Below, in pieces: positions 51,222 to 60,599 of a stretch of DNA of 64,000 nucleotides (position 1 is the stretch's first letter; every line of letters begins with the position of its first letter). The stretch covers positions 186,001 through 250,000 of the forward strand of contig NZ_JAKWJQ010000004.1 in the NCBI RefSeq assembly GCF_022761015.1, in the 5' to 3' direction. The notes under the pieces were generated by a model. It did not search any database. It saw nothing but the letters and a program-made list of their open reading frames with translations, and was not told where the DNA came from. A program made the position numbers and the translations under genes. The stretch is from Humibacter sp. RRB41 (lineage in GTDB: Bacteria; Actinomycetota; Actinomycetes; Actinomycetales; Microbacteriaceae).

Positions 51222-52326
51222 CCGCGATGCCGCCCGCGACGATCGCGACGGACGAGCCCAGCAGTACAGCGAGAGTGCCCTCGTTGCGCACCTCGGCGTT
51301 GCTCTCGAAGGCGAGCTCGTTCATCAGCAGTGACACGGTGAATCCGATCCCGCCCAGCGCAGCGACCACGAGAAAGCTGCCGAGCTGAGCCTTGGGGCGC
51401 GACTTCTTCGGGCCGACTTTCGTGCCGAGCCAGCCGCCGAACGTGATACCGATGAATTTTCCGACGGGGAGCGCCACGAGGATGCCCCAGAACGCCGGCG
51501 ACAGAGCTCCGAGTCCCACGGACGGAATAGCGACGAGCGCTGCCGAGAACGCGAACAACGGCAGTATCAACCCGTTCGACCACGGCTCGAGTGCGTGCGT
51601 CACCCGGCGAGCCGGGGCACGTGACATCACGAGGCCGAGCGCAACGCCGGCGATTGTGGCGTGCACGCCGGAGTCGTGCACGAGTGCCCAGGTCAGAACG
51701 GCCAACAGCACCATGAGCACGCCGATCGGTGCCCGCATCCTGCCGTGCAGCAGCCTGCTCAGGAGCCCGAAAAGGGCGACGGTGACGACGGCGAGCGCGA
51801 GGTCGACGAGATTCGGATCGGTGGTGAAGAAGACGGCGATGATGATGATCGCCACGAGGTCGTCGAGCACCGCGAGGGCGAGGAGGAACACGCGCAGGCG
51901 GTTCGGCAATCCGCGTCCGAAGATGGCGAGAACGCCGAGCGCGAAGGCGATGTCCGTCGCGGTGGGCACCGGCCATCCGTCGGCGAATCCGGTCCCTGCC
52001 GTGAAGGCGAGGTAGACCAAGGCGGGCACGATCACACCGAACACCGCTGCGATCGCCGGATGCAGAGCCTTGCTCACCGAGTCGAGCTCGCCGACCGTCA
52101 GCTCGTGTCGTAGTTCGACCGCCACGATGAAGAAGAAGATCGCGAGCAGACCGTCGCTGATCCATCCGCCGATCGGCAGATCGAGGTGCAGCGCTGCTGG
52201 ACCGACGTGGGTCTCCTTCAGGCCGAGCAGCGCCGGTCCTACAGGGGTGTTCGCCAGAACAAGACCGAGCACGGCGGCACCCAGCAGGATGCCGGCAGCG
52301 GCCCGCTCCGATCGGATCAGACTCAC
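51169..52326 (-). CDS. nhaA: Na+/H+ antiporter NhaA
   Basis: NhaA exports Na+ in exchange for protons, important at high pH or salt. The protein has 385 residues with 12 predicted helices. Signature segments include GLLAIFFFIVAVELRHELTVGEL, the assembly VPTATDIAFALGVLAIFG, and ALAVLDDLVAIIIIAVF with the paired Asp residues that carry ions. The 3' end overlaps the CPBP gene on the opposite strand by 53 bp. No NhaR-like regulator is adjacent. Confidence 0.95.
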   Translation of the reverse strand: MSLIRSERAAAGILLGAAVLGLVLANTPVGPALLGLKETHVGPAALHLDLPIGGWISDGLLAIFFFIVAVELRHELTVGELDSVSKALHPAIAAVFGVIVPALVYLAFTAGTGFADGWPVPTATDIAFALGVLAIFGRGLPNRLRVFLLALAVLDDLVAIIIIAVFFTTDPNLVDLALAVVTVALFGLLSRLLHGRMRAPIGVLMVLLAVLTWALVHDSGVHATIAGVALGLVMSRAPARRVTHALEPWSNGLILPLFAFSAALVAIPSVGLGALSPAFWGILVALPVGKFIGITFGGWLGTKVGPKKSRPKAQLGSFLVVAALGGIGFTVSLLMNELAFESNAEVRNEGTLAVLLGSSVAIVAGGIAVTVLARRYRRMHPYANA

Positions 52327-52333
52327 GGGGGCC

Positions 52334-52699
52334 TCAGCCCGCCGTCGGACCGACGATGCACATCACGTGCCCATCCGGGTCGTGAAGCACGGCCTGGCGT
52401 TCGCCCCACGGCTCGTCGCCCGGCCCGCGCACGGTCGTGCACCCTGCTACGGCAGCCTTCGCCGCGGCTTCGTCGACATCGTCGACGCCGAATGACGCGG
52501 AGACGCCGAATGACGCGGAGACGCCGAACTCGCCGGGGGTCGGCGGTCGCCGGTGCAGCATCACCTCGACGCCGCTCGCGTCGAGGCGTGCAACCTCGTC
52601 GTTCGACCATGTCACGGGAAGCCCCAGCGCATCGGAGTACACCGCCAGCGAACGCTCGAGGTCCGATACCGACACGATGATCCGTCGCACGCTGGTCAC
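52334..52699 (-). CDS. VOC family protein (glyoxalase/bleomycin resistance-like)
   Basis: The protein has 121 residues, one VOC domain of two beta-alpha-beta-beta-beta modules. RRIIVSVSDLERSLAVYSDALGL at the start and PWGERQAVLHDPDGHVMCIVG at the end are typical. Residues 58-72 carry a duplicated FGVSAS unit produced by 18-bp repeats. The GTG start at 52699 has TAGGGT 6 bases upstream on the minus strand. It is 7 bp from nhaA on the same strand, so they may be co-transcribed. Confidence 0.88.
   Translation of the reverse strand: MTSVRRIIVSVSDLERSLAVYSDALGLPVTWSNDEVARLDASGVEVMLHRRPPTPGEFGVSASFGVSASFGVDDVDEAAAKAAVAGCTTVRGPGDEPWGERQAVLHDPDGHVMCIVGPTAG
52484..52528 (-). repeat. Two and a half tandem 18-bp units within the VOC gene
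   Basis: gacgccgaatgacgcgga occurs at 52484-52501 and 52502-52519 and is followed by a half unit. The two full copies are identical, so the duplication is recent. It inserts FGVSAS in frame into a surface loop. Confidence 0.9.
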
Positions 52700-52781
52700 G
52701 GTCCCACCCTATGGCGCTGCCGTGACACGATGAACGGGACAGGACGAGCGAACGCGACAAGGGCAGACGTGGGGAGTGGCG

Positions 52782-53507
52782 ATGACCGACCCGGACCCGA
52801 CCGCTGATCCGACTACTGATCCGACCGCGGATGCGATCGCCGCGCCGCCGGTCGCGTCAGGGCCGTCGCGACTCGACGCCTTCGCCGATGCGATGGCATC
52901 CGTGCTCGAGAAGTGCGTCTGGTCGCAGACCATGACGCACGAGACGCTGGTGCCCTACCTCATCGAGGAGACGTACGAGCTCGTCGACGCCATCGAGGCC
53001 GGAACGACCGACGAGATCATCGAGGAATTGGGCGACGTGCTCTGGCAGGTCGCCTTCCACTCCGAGATCGCATCGCGCACGGCGGGGGAGCGGTTCGACA
53101 TCGAGGATGTCGCAGAGCGCGTCACGGCGAAGATGGTGCGCAGGCATCCGCACGTCTTCGGCGACGAGGTGGCCGAAACCCCTGAGGACGTGCTGCGGCT
53201 GTGGACCGCCGCGAAAGCCGCCGAGAAGACGCAGCGTCGCAGCGTGCTCGACGGCATACCGCAGGGGATGCCGGCTCTCGCACTCGCCGACAAGGTGATC
53301 GGTCGTGCCGCCCGTGTCGGCATCGACGTCGAAACGACGGATGCCGTCACCTTCGCCGACGAGTCCGAGCTCGGCGCGAGGCTCCTCGCCATCGTGGCCG
53401 CCGCGCGCGCCAGCGACATCGATGCCGAACGCTCACTTCGACTGGCGGTGCGCACACTTCAAGCCGAGATCCGAGAGGTCGAAGGCAGCGCGACGACTGC
53501 TCACTGA
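52782..53507 (+). CDS. mazG: MazG family nucleoside triphosphate pyrophosphohydrolase
   Basis: MazG hydrolyses NTPs/dNTPs to monophosphates, limiting damaged or excess nucleotides and affecting ppGpp-linked stress. The protein has 241 residues. The metal-binding helices are visible as YLIEETYELVDAIEAG and IIEELGDVLWQVAFH, followed by KMVRRHPHVFGDEVAETPED and a partly reduced second domain. The N-terminus is a low-complexity DP/TADPTTDP stretch. GGGGAG lies 5 bases before the ATG at 52782, preferred over the GTG at 52776. Confidence 0.94.
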   Translation: MTDPDPTADPTTDPTADAIAAPPVASGPSRLDAFADAMASVLEKCVWSQTMTHETLVPYLIEETYELVDAIEAGTTDEIIEELGDVLWQVAFHSEIASRTAGERFDIEDVAERVTAKMVRRHPHVFGDEVAETPEDVLRLWTAAKAAEKTQRRSVLDGIPQGMPALALADKVIGRAARVGIDVETTDAVTFADESELGARLLAIVAAARASDIDAERSLRLAVRTLQAEIREVEGSATTAH

Positions 53508-53514
53508 CCGCGCG

Positions 53515-54993
53515 TCACTGGGCAGCGACGGCTCCCGTCGACGTCGCCACGGGTGCCATCTGCTGCGCACGTCTGGCCGGCATCAGCAGCACAGCGACCA
53601 GCAACACGACCGCGACCACCGCGATCGCGAGGAACACCAGGTGTGTCGCGACCGCCAGCTGGGGCCCGTGCGGAGCCCCGTCGGCCCCGATCGTCGCGTT
53701 CGCATTGATGATCGCGCCGAACACGGCGACGCCGACAGCCGATCCGATCGAACGGGCGAACATGTTGGTGCCCGTCACGAGCCCGCGCTCTTGCCAGTCG
53801 ACCGAGCTCTGGGCGGCGATCAGGGTCGGCACGGCCGTCAGGCCCATGCCTGCGCCGATCACGAAGCAGAACACGGCCACCAGCCAGATGGTGGTATGCG
53901 CCTCGAGGGTGAGCATCAGCAGAGTGCCGATGACGACGATCGACGATCCGATCACCGCCGTCCAGCGAAAGCCGATGCGCAGGTAGAACCGGCCGGCGAT
54001 CGATGCCGTCAGCGGCCATCCCACGGTCAGGGCGGCCACCGCGAAACCGGCGATCAGCGCACTCATGCCGAGCACGTCCTGCGCGTAGATCGGAACGTAG
54101 GTCGTCAGACCGAGCACGATCGCGCCGATGATCAGCGATGCGATCGTGGATGCCCAGATGACGCGGCGTTTCAGCACCCCCAGCGGAATGATCGGATGCT
54201 GCGCCTTGCGTTCCACGAACACGAACGCGACGAGAGCCGCGGCACCCACCGCGAAGATCACGATCGACGCAGCGGAGTTCCACGCCCATGCCGTACCGCC
54301 CTCGAGCAGCCCCAGAATCACGAGGGCCGTGCCGACGGTCAGCAGCGCGGCGCCTGCATAGTCGATACGTGGCCTGGTGCGCTCGCCGTGCCGCTTCTCG
54401 GTGAACTTGCGCCAGAGCATCCATGCGGCGATGAGCGACAGCGGGATGTTGATGAAGAAGATCCAGCGCCAGCTCACGTATTCGCTGAACAAGCCGCCCA
54501 GCGTCGGACCGACGACGGCCGAGATCCCCCACACGCTGGCGAGGTAGCCCTGCGTCTTCGCACGTTCCTTCAGCGTGTAGATGTCGCTCGCGATGGTCAT
54601 GCTCATCGGCAGAACGGCGCCGGCACCGAGACCCTGCACGACACGGGATGCGATGAGCACCGGCATCGACCACGCGAACCCGCACAGGATCGACCCGAGA
54701 AGGAAGAGCCCGATGCCGATCAGCATCAGGCGCTTGCGGCCGAAGAAGTCGGCGAGGCGTCCGTAGATCGGAACGGAGACCGCCTGCGCGAGCACGTAGA
54801 TCGAGAAAAGCCAGGGGATCTGGGCGAAGTGCCCGAGATCCCGCGCGATCGATGTGGATGCCGTCGCGATGATCGTGGAGTCGAGTGCGACGAGAGCAGT
54901 CGCGAGCATGAGAGAAAGCAGAATCGGCCCGCGCTCGGAGCGCAGGCCGACGCTGCGGCGGGTCACAGTCGAATTCGCCGAGTTGTCAGACAT
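53515..54993 (-). CDS. DHA2 family MFS transporter
   Basis: The protein has 492 residues and about 14 helices. Motifs are ALVALDSTIIATASTSIARDLG in helix 1, GRLADFFGRKRLM (motif A) and SRVVQGLGAGAVLPM. It is distinct from the pump at 35646 and has no adjacent TetR gene. The ATG at 54993 fits the family start; upstream in-frame residues overlap the hisS promoter. Its stop lies 7 bp from the mazG stop, so the two genes converge tightly. Substrates unknown. Confidence 0.93.
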   Translation of the reverse strand: MSDNSANSTVTRRSVGLRSERGPILLSLMLATALVALDSTIIATASTSIARDLGHFAQIPWLFSIYVLAQAVSVPIYGRLADFFGRKRLMLIGIGLFLLGSILCGFAWSMPVLIASRVVQGLGAGAVLPMSMTIASDIYTLKERAKTQGYLASVWGISAVVGPTLGGLFSEYVSWRWIFFINIPLSLIAAWMLWRKFTEKRHGERTRPRIDYAGAALLTVGTALVILGLLEGGTAWAWNSAASIVIFAVGAAALVAFVFVERKAQHPIIPLGVLKRRVIWASTIASLIIGAIVLGLTTYVPIYAQDVLGMSALIAGFAVAALTVGWPLTASIAGRFYLRIGFRWTAVIGSSIVVIGTLLMLTLEAHTTIWLVAVFCFVIGAGMGLTAVPTLIAAQSSVDWQERGLVTGTNMFARSIGSAVGVAVFGAIINANATIGADGAPHGPQLAVATHLVFLAIAVVAVVLLVAVLLMPARRAQQMAPVATSTGAVAAQ

Positions 54994-55048
54994 CGCTATC
55001 TGCAATCCGGATGCCGCCTCCGCTATTCCCACTGAAAGAATGGATGCC

Positions 55049-56335
55049 ATGGCACAACCCGTGAACCCGCCCCGTGGCATGCGCGACTTCCTCCCAGCCG
55101 ACAAGGCGCGCCGCGAGCACGCGCTCGGCGTCATCCGCGACAGCTACCGGGCACAGGGCTTCGACGAGATCGAGACGCCCGTGATGGAGGATTCCTCGCG
55201 CCTGCACTCGGGACTCGGCGGCGACAACGAGAAGCTCGCGTTCGGCATCCTGCGCAGGGGTCTGAGCCCTGAGACGGTCGCGGAATACGCTGCTGTCGGC
55301 GATCTCGAGTCGCTCACCGACCTCGGGCTGCGGTTCGACCTGACGGTACCGCTCGCGCGGTTCTACGCCAGTCACCGGGCGGCTCTGTCGAGCGTGTTCA
55401 AGTCCATCCAGATCGCCCCGGTCTGGCGCGCGGAACGCCCTCAGAAGGGCCGGTACCGGCAGTTCGTGCAATGCGACATCGACATCATCGGGGATGCCGG
55501 TACCGTCGCCGAGATCGAGCTCATCGCTGCCACGATCGCGACGCTCGAGGCGCTGGGTCTGAACGGTTGCACGATCCGCATCAATCACAGAGCGATCCTG
55601 CGCGGGTTGATCGGCTCATGGGGCGTCGCCGAGTCGAACTACGAGCGCGCCATGATCACGATCGACAAGGAGGACAAGGTCGGCGTCGAGGGTGTCGTCG
55701 CGGAGCTCGTCGATCTCGGTCTCATCGACGAGTCGACTGCTGCGATCGCCGCTGAGAACCTGTCGGGACTGCCCGACGACGGCTGGGGCCTTCTCGACGA
55801 CGAGAACGGCACCGCGCTTCCGTGGCTCGACGCGGATGCCTACCGCGAGCTGCACGCCATCCGCGACGCCGTGGCCGCGATCACCCCGGCAGCTCCTCTC
55901 GTGTTCTCGCACAATCTGGTGCGCGGCATGGGCTACTACACGGGCGCGATCTTCGAGATCCAGCACCCGAAATTCGGCTATTCGCTCGGCGGTGGCGGAC
56001 GCTACGACGGCATGATCGGCCGATTCCTCGGCACCGACGTTCCCGCCGTCGGCTTCTCGCTCGGCTTCGAACGCATCGTCGACCTGGTCGACATTCCCGA
56101 GCGGACCGACGCCGACTCCGTGGTGCTGGTGTACGACCGCGACGTCGAGGCGACCACGCTGTTCCGTCTCAAGCGGGACCTGGTGTCCAGCGGTGCCAGG
56201 GTGCGCATCGAGAAACGCGTGAAGAACCTGAAGCCACTGCTGGAACGGCTGACGGATGCCGGCTACACCCGGTTCGCCGCCGTGACCCCCCAGGTGCACG
56301 AAGTCGCCGACCTTCAGTACCGCCCGCTCGGCTGA
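55049..56335 (+). CDS. hisS: Histidyl-tRNA synthetase
   Basis: HisS charges tRNA-His. The protein has 428 residues, a class II synthetase: motif 1 region near RREHALGVIRDSYRAQGFDEIETPVME, motif 2 APVWRAERPQKGRYRQFVQCDIDIIG, the histidine-binding HisA loop LVRGMGYYTGAIFEIQ, and motif 3 GGGGRYDGMIGRFLG...GFSLGFERI. The ATG at 55049 is chosen; another ATG 9 bases upstream is possible. The anticodon-binding C-terminal domain is present. The start is divergent from the MFS gene, with 55 bp between. Confidence 0.96.
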   Translation: MAQPVNPPRGMRDFLPADKARREHALGVIRDSYRAQGFDEIETPVMEDSSRLHSGLGGDNEKLAFGILRRGLSPETVAEYAAVGDLESLTDLGLRFDLTVPLARFYASHRAALSSVFKSIQIAPVWRAERPQKGRYRQFVQCDIDIIGDAGTVAEIELIAATIATLEALGLNGCTIRINHRAILRGLIGSWGVAESNYERAMITIDKEDKVGVEGVVAELVDLGLIDESTAAIAAENLSGLPDDGWGLLDDENGTALPWLDADAYRELHAIRDAVAAITPAAPLVFSHNLVRGMGYYTGAIFEIQHPKFGYSLGGGGRYDGMIGRFLGTDVPAVGFSLGFERIVDLVDIPERTDADSVVLVYDRDVEATTLFRLKRDLVSSGARVRIEKRVKNLKPLLERLTDAGYTRFAAVTPQVHEVADLQYRPLG

Positions 56336-56346
56336 GCTGTCTCGCG

Positions 56347-57324
56347 CTACCGCACCCCCTCCGCGCGCAGCGCCCGCAGCGTCGCGTCCACCCGTGCGAA
56401 CACGTCTTCGTCGACGGTGACGCCGCCGTAGCGCAGCGCGAGCACGGCGGCGCCGGCTGTTCCGTCGGCGACGGAGCGCACGTCGGTGACGCCCGGAACT
56501 CCTTCGCTGTCGAGTCCGAGCGCGCTGAGAACGCCGCCTCCGCACACGACGGGACCGTGAACATCCGCGGACGCCACTGCGCCCAGCGTCGTCTTCAGCG
56601 CGGAGCGGGCATCCAGCGTGATCGACCGCGCAACGACGTCATCGCCGACCGCGAAGACGAGCGGCGCGAACGTCGCCAGCTCGATCGGGCGCAACGAGTA
56701 CACCGCATCGAGCAGCTGACGCAGCGACTCCGGACGCCCGTCCTCGGTGATCTCGGCTTCCGAGGCGATGCCGAGCGTGCCGAGAAGCAGCGGAGTGAGT
56801 GCCGTGTGCTGCCCGCGGGCGTCGAGCTCGGCCGCTACGGCCCGCACCACCCTCCGGCCGAGCCAGAAGCCGGAACCGGCGTCGCCGAGCAGCCATCCGA
56901 GGCCATCGGATGCGACCTCCAGACGCCCGTCGTGCACGCGGATCGCTGCGGCACCGGTCCCCGCAACGATCGCGTAGCCGTCGGGCTCCCAGGCGCCGGA
57001 GCAGAACGTTGCGAGCAGGTCCGACTCGAGTTCGACGGGTCCCTCGACACCGACTCGGATGAGCGCAGACGTGATCCACTCGGTCGAGACGTACGTGCGG
57101 GACCCGGCCATCGCGAGCACCGCTGCATCGATGCCCTGGTGCGTTCCTGCGCGGTCGAGTGCGGCCGACACGGCGGTCACGACTTCACGCGAGGCATGTT
57201 CCGTGCCTGATGAGATGGGATTTCCCGCCCCACCGACTCCAAATCCGAGGCATTCGCCTTCGCGGGTGAGCACGACGGCGCGCGTCGAAGTTCCGCCGGC
57301 GTCGACGGCGAGCAGATTTCCCAT
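56347..57324 (-). CDS. BadF/BcrA-type ATPase, probable N-acetylglucosamine kinase
   Basis: The protein has 325 residues of the ASKHA fold. The phosphate-1 motif is LAVDAGGTSTRAVVLT at the N-terminus, the adenosine/phosphate-2 region is YAIVAGTGAAAIRV, and SDGLGWLLGDAGSGFWLGRRVVRA is typical of GlcNAc kinases. It is divergent from the RpiR operon carrying an NgcEFG-like transporter, which suggests the substrate is imported GlcNAc. It converges with hisS. Substrate assignment is inference from context. Confidence 0.85.
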   Translation of the reverse strand: MGNLLAVDAGGTSTRAVVLTREGECLGFGVGGAGNPISSGTEHASREVVTAVSAALDRAGTHQGIDAAVLAMAGSRTYVSTEWITSALIRVGVEGPVELESDLLATFCSGAWEPDGYAIVAGTGAAAIRVHDGRLEVASDGLGWLLGDAGSGFWLGRRVVRAVAAELDARGQHTALTPLLLGTLGIASEAEITEDGRPESLRQLLDAVYSLRPIELATFAPLVFAVGDDVVARSITLDARSALKTTLGAVASADVHGPVVCGGGVLSALGLDSEGVPGVTDVRSVADGTAGAAVLALRYGGVTVDEDVFARVDATLRALRAEGVR

Positions 57325-57347
57325 AGATCACTTTTCTGTTTCAGGAC

Positions 57348-57377
57348 TTGAATTCCGGCTCGTACAGTCCTGATAAT
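57348..57377 (+). promoter_or_regulatory. Promoter of the RpiR-ABC operon
   Basis: TTGAAT (57348-57353) and GATAAT (57372-57377) are separated by 18 bp in the 94-bp region between the divergent kinase and RpiR genes. No clear palindrome was seen, so the RpiR operator is not located. Confidence 0.5.
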
Positions 57378-57418
57378 ACTTTTCAACCATCCCCCACTGA
57401 AGTGAGACGGATTTTCAC

Positions 57419-58399
57419 GTGAACGTTGCGTCAGACCTGGCCAGCGCGTCGAACGACCCGGCGCAGGCTCCTGCCGCTGTCAACGGCCCGGGGGTTGGTA
57501 TGCGCATCCAGTCTCGACTTCCGCAGATGTCGCAGGCAATGGCCAAAATCGCCGCGGTCCTGCTCGACTCGCCGGATGCCCCGCTCCGGCTCTCGATCAC
57601 CGAGCTCGCCGAATCCGCCGGCACCTCGCCCGCGACGGTCACCCGTTTCTGCCGCACGATCGGCTTCTCCGGCTACGTGCCGCTGCGCGTCGCCGTCGCG
57701 TCGGATGTCGGCCGCGAGCGAGCGCGCGAGACCTGGAGCGAAGACATCGGCCGTGCATTCGGTCCGGACGATTCGCCCACCGAGGTGATGAGCACGCTCC
57801 TGGCTGCGCACACTCGATCGCTGCACGAGACGGCCGACCTGGTCGACCTGGCCAGGCTCGAGCGCATCGCCGCGCGCGTCGCCACCAGCGAGCACGTCGA
57901 CCTGTACGGCATCGGCGGCAGCGCGACGATGGCGGAGGAGATGCAGTCGCGGCTCTATCGCATCGGCATCAACTCGCACTACTGGCCAGAGGTGCACACC
58001 GGGTTGACCAGTGCCGCGTTACAGGACGAGCACTGCGTCGCGATCGGAATCTCGAACACGGGCCGCACAGAAGAGACCATCCAGATGCTCGAGTGCGCCA
58101 GGTCGACCGGCGCACTCACGGTGGCCGTCACGAACTCGCCGGATTCGCCCTTGGCTCGCATCGCCGACGAGCACATCGTCACCCTGGCGCTCGAGCAGTT
58201 CCTCCAGCCGGACGACCTCTCGGCCAAACACTCGCAGCTCTTCGTGCTCGACCTGCTCTACCTGCTGGTCGCCCAGAAGAACTTCGGCCGCACGACCACC
58301 ACGCTCGCGGCATCCGCTCTCGCGGTCGCCCCGCACCGCAGATCGGCGAGGCCGCGACGTGCGCATGACCCCATCCAGCACCACAAGGAGAATGCATGA
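57419..58399 (+). CDS. RpiR family (HTH-SIS) transcriptional regulator
   Basis: The protein has 326 residues. The N-terminal RpiR helix-turn-helix includes LRLSITELAESAGTSPATVTRFCRTIGFSGY (about 57-87). The C-terminal SIS domain (residues 140-290) has YGIGGSATMAEEMQSRLYRIG and AIGISNTGRTEETI, which binds sugar phosphates. A GTG start is used. ATGA overlap couples it to the SIS protein gene. It probably controls the amino-sugar genes in response to a phosphorylated intermediate. Confidence 0.93.
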   Translation: MNVASDLASASNDPAQAPAAVNGPGVGMRIQSRLPQMSQAMAKIAAVLLDSPDAPLRLSITELAESAGTSPATVTRFCRTIGFSGYVPLRVAVASDVGRERARETWSEDIGRAFGPDDSPTEVMSTLLAAHTRSLHETADLVDLARLERIAARVATSEHVDLYGIGGSATMAEEMQSRLYRIGINSHYWPEVHTGLTSAALQDEHCVAIGISNTGRTEETIQMLECARSTGALTVAVTNSPDSPLARIADEHIVTLALEQFLQPDDLSAKHSQLFVLDLLYLLVAQKNFGRTTTTLAASALAVAPHRRSARPRRAHDPIQHHKENA

Positions 58400-59151
58400 C
58401 TCGCCTCTATGACGACTTCCTCACCGAAGCCACCACCCGGCTGAATGCACTAGCGGCCGAGGCGGATGCCGGTGCGCTCGATCCCGCGATCGACCTCCTC
58501 GTCGACGCGATCGCCGCAGGTGGTGTCTTGCAGGCGTTCGGAACCGGGCACTCCGAGGCGTTCGCCATGGAGATCGCAGGCCGCGCCGGCGGGCTCATCC
58601 CGACGAACAGGATCGCGCTCCGAGACGTGGTGCTGCACGGCGACCGCGGGGTCGACATCCTCGGCGGGAGCGCACTCGAGCGCGACCCGGCCGTTGTCGA
58701 CGAGCTGTTCGAGCTCTCTCCGGTCGGCGCGGCCGATGTGTTCCTCATCGCGTCGAATTCTGGCGTGAACGGCTCCATCGTCGGCATGGCGTTGAAGGCG
58801 AAGGAGACGGGGCACAAGGTCATCGCCGTCACGAGCATCCAGCACACCGATGCGGTCGAGCCGAAGCATCCCAGCGGGCTGAAGCTGCGCGACATCGCCG
58901 ACATCGTCATCGACAACAAGGCTCCGTATGGTGACGCGACCCTCGATCTGGGCGACGGACTGCGCGTGGGCGCCATCTCGTCGATCACAGCGGCATTCAT
59001 CGCGCAACTGCTCACGATCGCCGTGTCGGAGCGTATCGCCGCATCGGGCACGACGCCCCCCGTCTACATCTCCGCCAACATCCCCGGCGGCGATGAACAC
59101 AACAAAGCCCTTGAAGACCTGTACAAAGACCGCATCAGCCGCACCGCTTGA
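58396..59151 (+). CDS. SIS domain protein, UPF0309 family (NagS-like)
   Basis: The protein has 251 residues. The SIS sugar-phosphate site is visible in LQAFGTGHSEAFAMEIAGRAGGL and FLIASNSGVNGSIVGMALKAKE. It belongs to the UPF0309 group. A Streptomyces coelicolor member (SCO4393, NagS) has been reported to dehydrate GlcNAc 6-phosphate, so a similar reaction is a reasonable proposal here. Overlap with the RpiR gene and the following transporter genes place it in one operon. Confidence 0.87.
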   Translation: MTRLYDDFLTEATTRLNALAAEADAGALDPAIDLLVDAIAAGGVLQAFGTGHSEAFAMEIAGRAGGLIPTNRIALRDVVLHGDRGVDILGGSALERDPAVVDELFELSPVGAADVFLIASNSGVNGSIVGMALKAKETGHKVIAVTSIQHTDAVEPKHPSGLKLRDIADIVIDNKAPYGDATLDLGDGLRVGAISSITAAFIAQLLTIAVSERIAASGTTPPVYISANIPGGDEHNKALEDLYKDRISRTA

Positions 59152-59219
59152 CGGCGCGCCGGGCGATCATCCGAGAAGCACCACCCAACACCACGAGAAA
59201 AACGAAAGGCAGCATTCGA

Positions 59220-60599
59220 ATGAGCACAGAGAGTAGAGGACTCGATCGGCGCAACTTCTTGCGCGGCGCGTTCGCAGCGGCGGTCGCCATTCCGATCACC
59301 GTTTCGCTCGCGTCCTGCTCCAGCGGCAGCGGCGGCGGAACCAGCGGAGGCGGCACCAAATCGGCGACGAACCCGTTCGGCATCAAGGAGAGCTCCAGCA
59401 TCGAGGCCGTGATCTTCAACGGCGGCTACGGCTACGACTACGTGACGTTCGCGGCGAAGATCGTCGACAAGAAGTGGAAGACCACGTCGAAGGTCACTCC
59501 GCAGACGAACATCGCGCAGTCCCTTCAGCCGCGATTCGTCGGCGGCAACCCGCCGGACCTCATCGACAACTCGGGTGCGAACCAGATCGGCTTCAACACG
59601 ATCCTGAAGAGCCTCGAGACCCTCGATGACGTGTTCGAGGCGAACAACTACGAAGGCAAGAAGATCGCCGACACGCTCTACCCGGGCGTGAAGACTCCAG
59701 GCACCTTCGACAAGAAGTTCGTCGCGATGAACTACGTCATGACGGTGTACGCGATCTGGTACTCGGCGACCCTCTTCGACGAGAACGGCTGGAAGCCGCC
59801 GAAGACCTGGGACGAGGCGCTCGAACTGGGTGCCAAGGCCAAGGCCAAGGGCAAGTACCTGTTCGTCTGGGGCAAGGAAGCCGCAACGTACTACCTCACG
59901 ATGGCGCTCGACTCGGCCATCAAGGAGGGCGGCCTCGACGTCATGAACGCGGTCAACAACCTCGAGAAGAACGCCTGGTCGCAGAAGCCGATCCAGGATG
60001 TCTTCGGCAAGCTTGAGCAGATCGTCAAGAACGGCTACTTCATTCCGGGTGGCGCGGGAACCCAGTTCACCGCCGCCCAGGCGAAGTGGAGCAACGACCA
60101 GCAGGCGCTGCTGTACCCGTCGGGCGGTTGGATCGAGAACGAGATGAAGAAGGCGACGGCCGCCAACTTCAAGATGACCGGTTCGCCCGAGCCGACGGTG
60201 ACCGACAGCCCCGCGTTGCCGTTCGAGGCGTTGCGAGCAGCGGCCGGCGAGCCGTACATCGTGCCGTCGCAGGGCAAGAATGTGGCCGGTGGCAAGGAGA
60301 TCATGCGGGCCATGCTCTCCAAGGATGCCGCCACGAACTTCTCGAAGGAGAAGCTCGCGCCGACGATCGTCAAGGGTCTCGTGCCCGCCGACGGGTTCGG
60401 ATCGACGGCTCTTGTCTCTCAGACGAAGATGCTCGATGCCGCAGGCACCAACATCTTCGACTGGGAGTTCGCGAGCCTGTACGGCCTCAACACCGACCAG
60501 CTCGTGATCTGGAACTCGTTCCTCTCCGGGCAGGCAACGGCCGCACAGCTGACCACCCAGATGCAGGCGATCTCCGACAAGGCCGCGGCATCGAAGTGA
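59220..60599 (+). CDS. Carbohydrate ABC transporter substrate-binding lipoprotein (NgcE-like)
   Basis: The protein has 459 residues. The N-terminus combines a twin-arginine-type RRNFLRGAF motif with a lipobox LASC (Cys at about 38), so it is exported folded and lipid-anchored. The mature start NPFGIKESSSIEAVIFNGGYGYDY resembles N-acetylglucosamine/chitobiose-binding NgcE proteins. The ATG at 59220 is preferred over an upstream ATG. Its stop overlaps the permease GTG. In context with a kinase and SIS protein the ligand is probably GlcNAc. Confidence 0.9.
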   Translation: MSTESRGLDRRNFLRGAFAAAVAIPITVSLASCSSGSGGGTSGGGTKSATNPFGIKESSSIEAVIFNGGYGYDYVTFAAKIVDKKWKTTSKVTPQTNIAQSLQPRFVGGNPPDLIDNSGANQIGFNTILKSLETLDDVFEANNYEGKKIADTLYPGVKTPGTFDKKFVAMNYVMTVYAIWYSATLFDENGWKPPKTWDEALELGAKAKAKGKYLFVWGKEAATYYLTMALDSAIKEGGLDVMNAVNNLEKNAWSQKPIQDVFGKLEQIVKNGYFIPGGAGTQFTAAQAKWSNDQQALLYPSGGWIENEMKKATAANFKMTGSPEPTVTDSPALPFEALRAAAGEPYIVPSQGKNVAGGKEIMRAMLSKDAATNFSKEKLAPTIVKGLVPADGFGSTALVSQTKMLDAAGTNIFDWEFASLYGLNTDQLVIWNSFLSGQATAAQLTTQMQAISDKAAASK

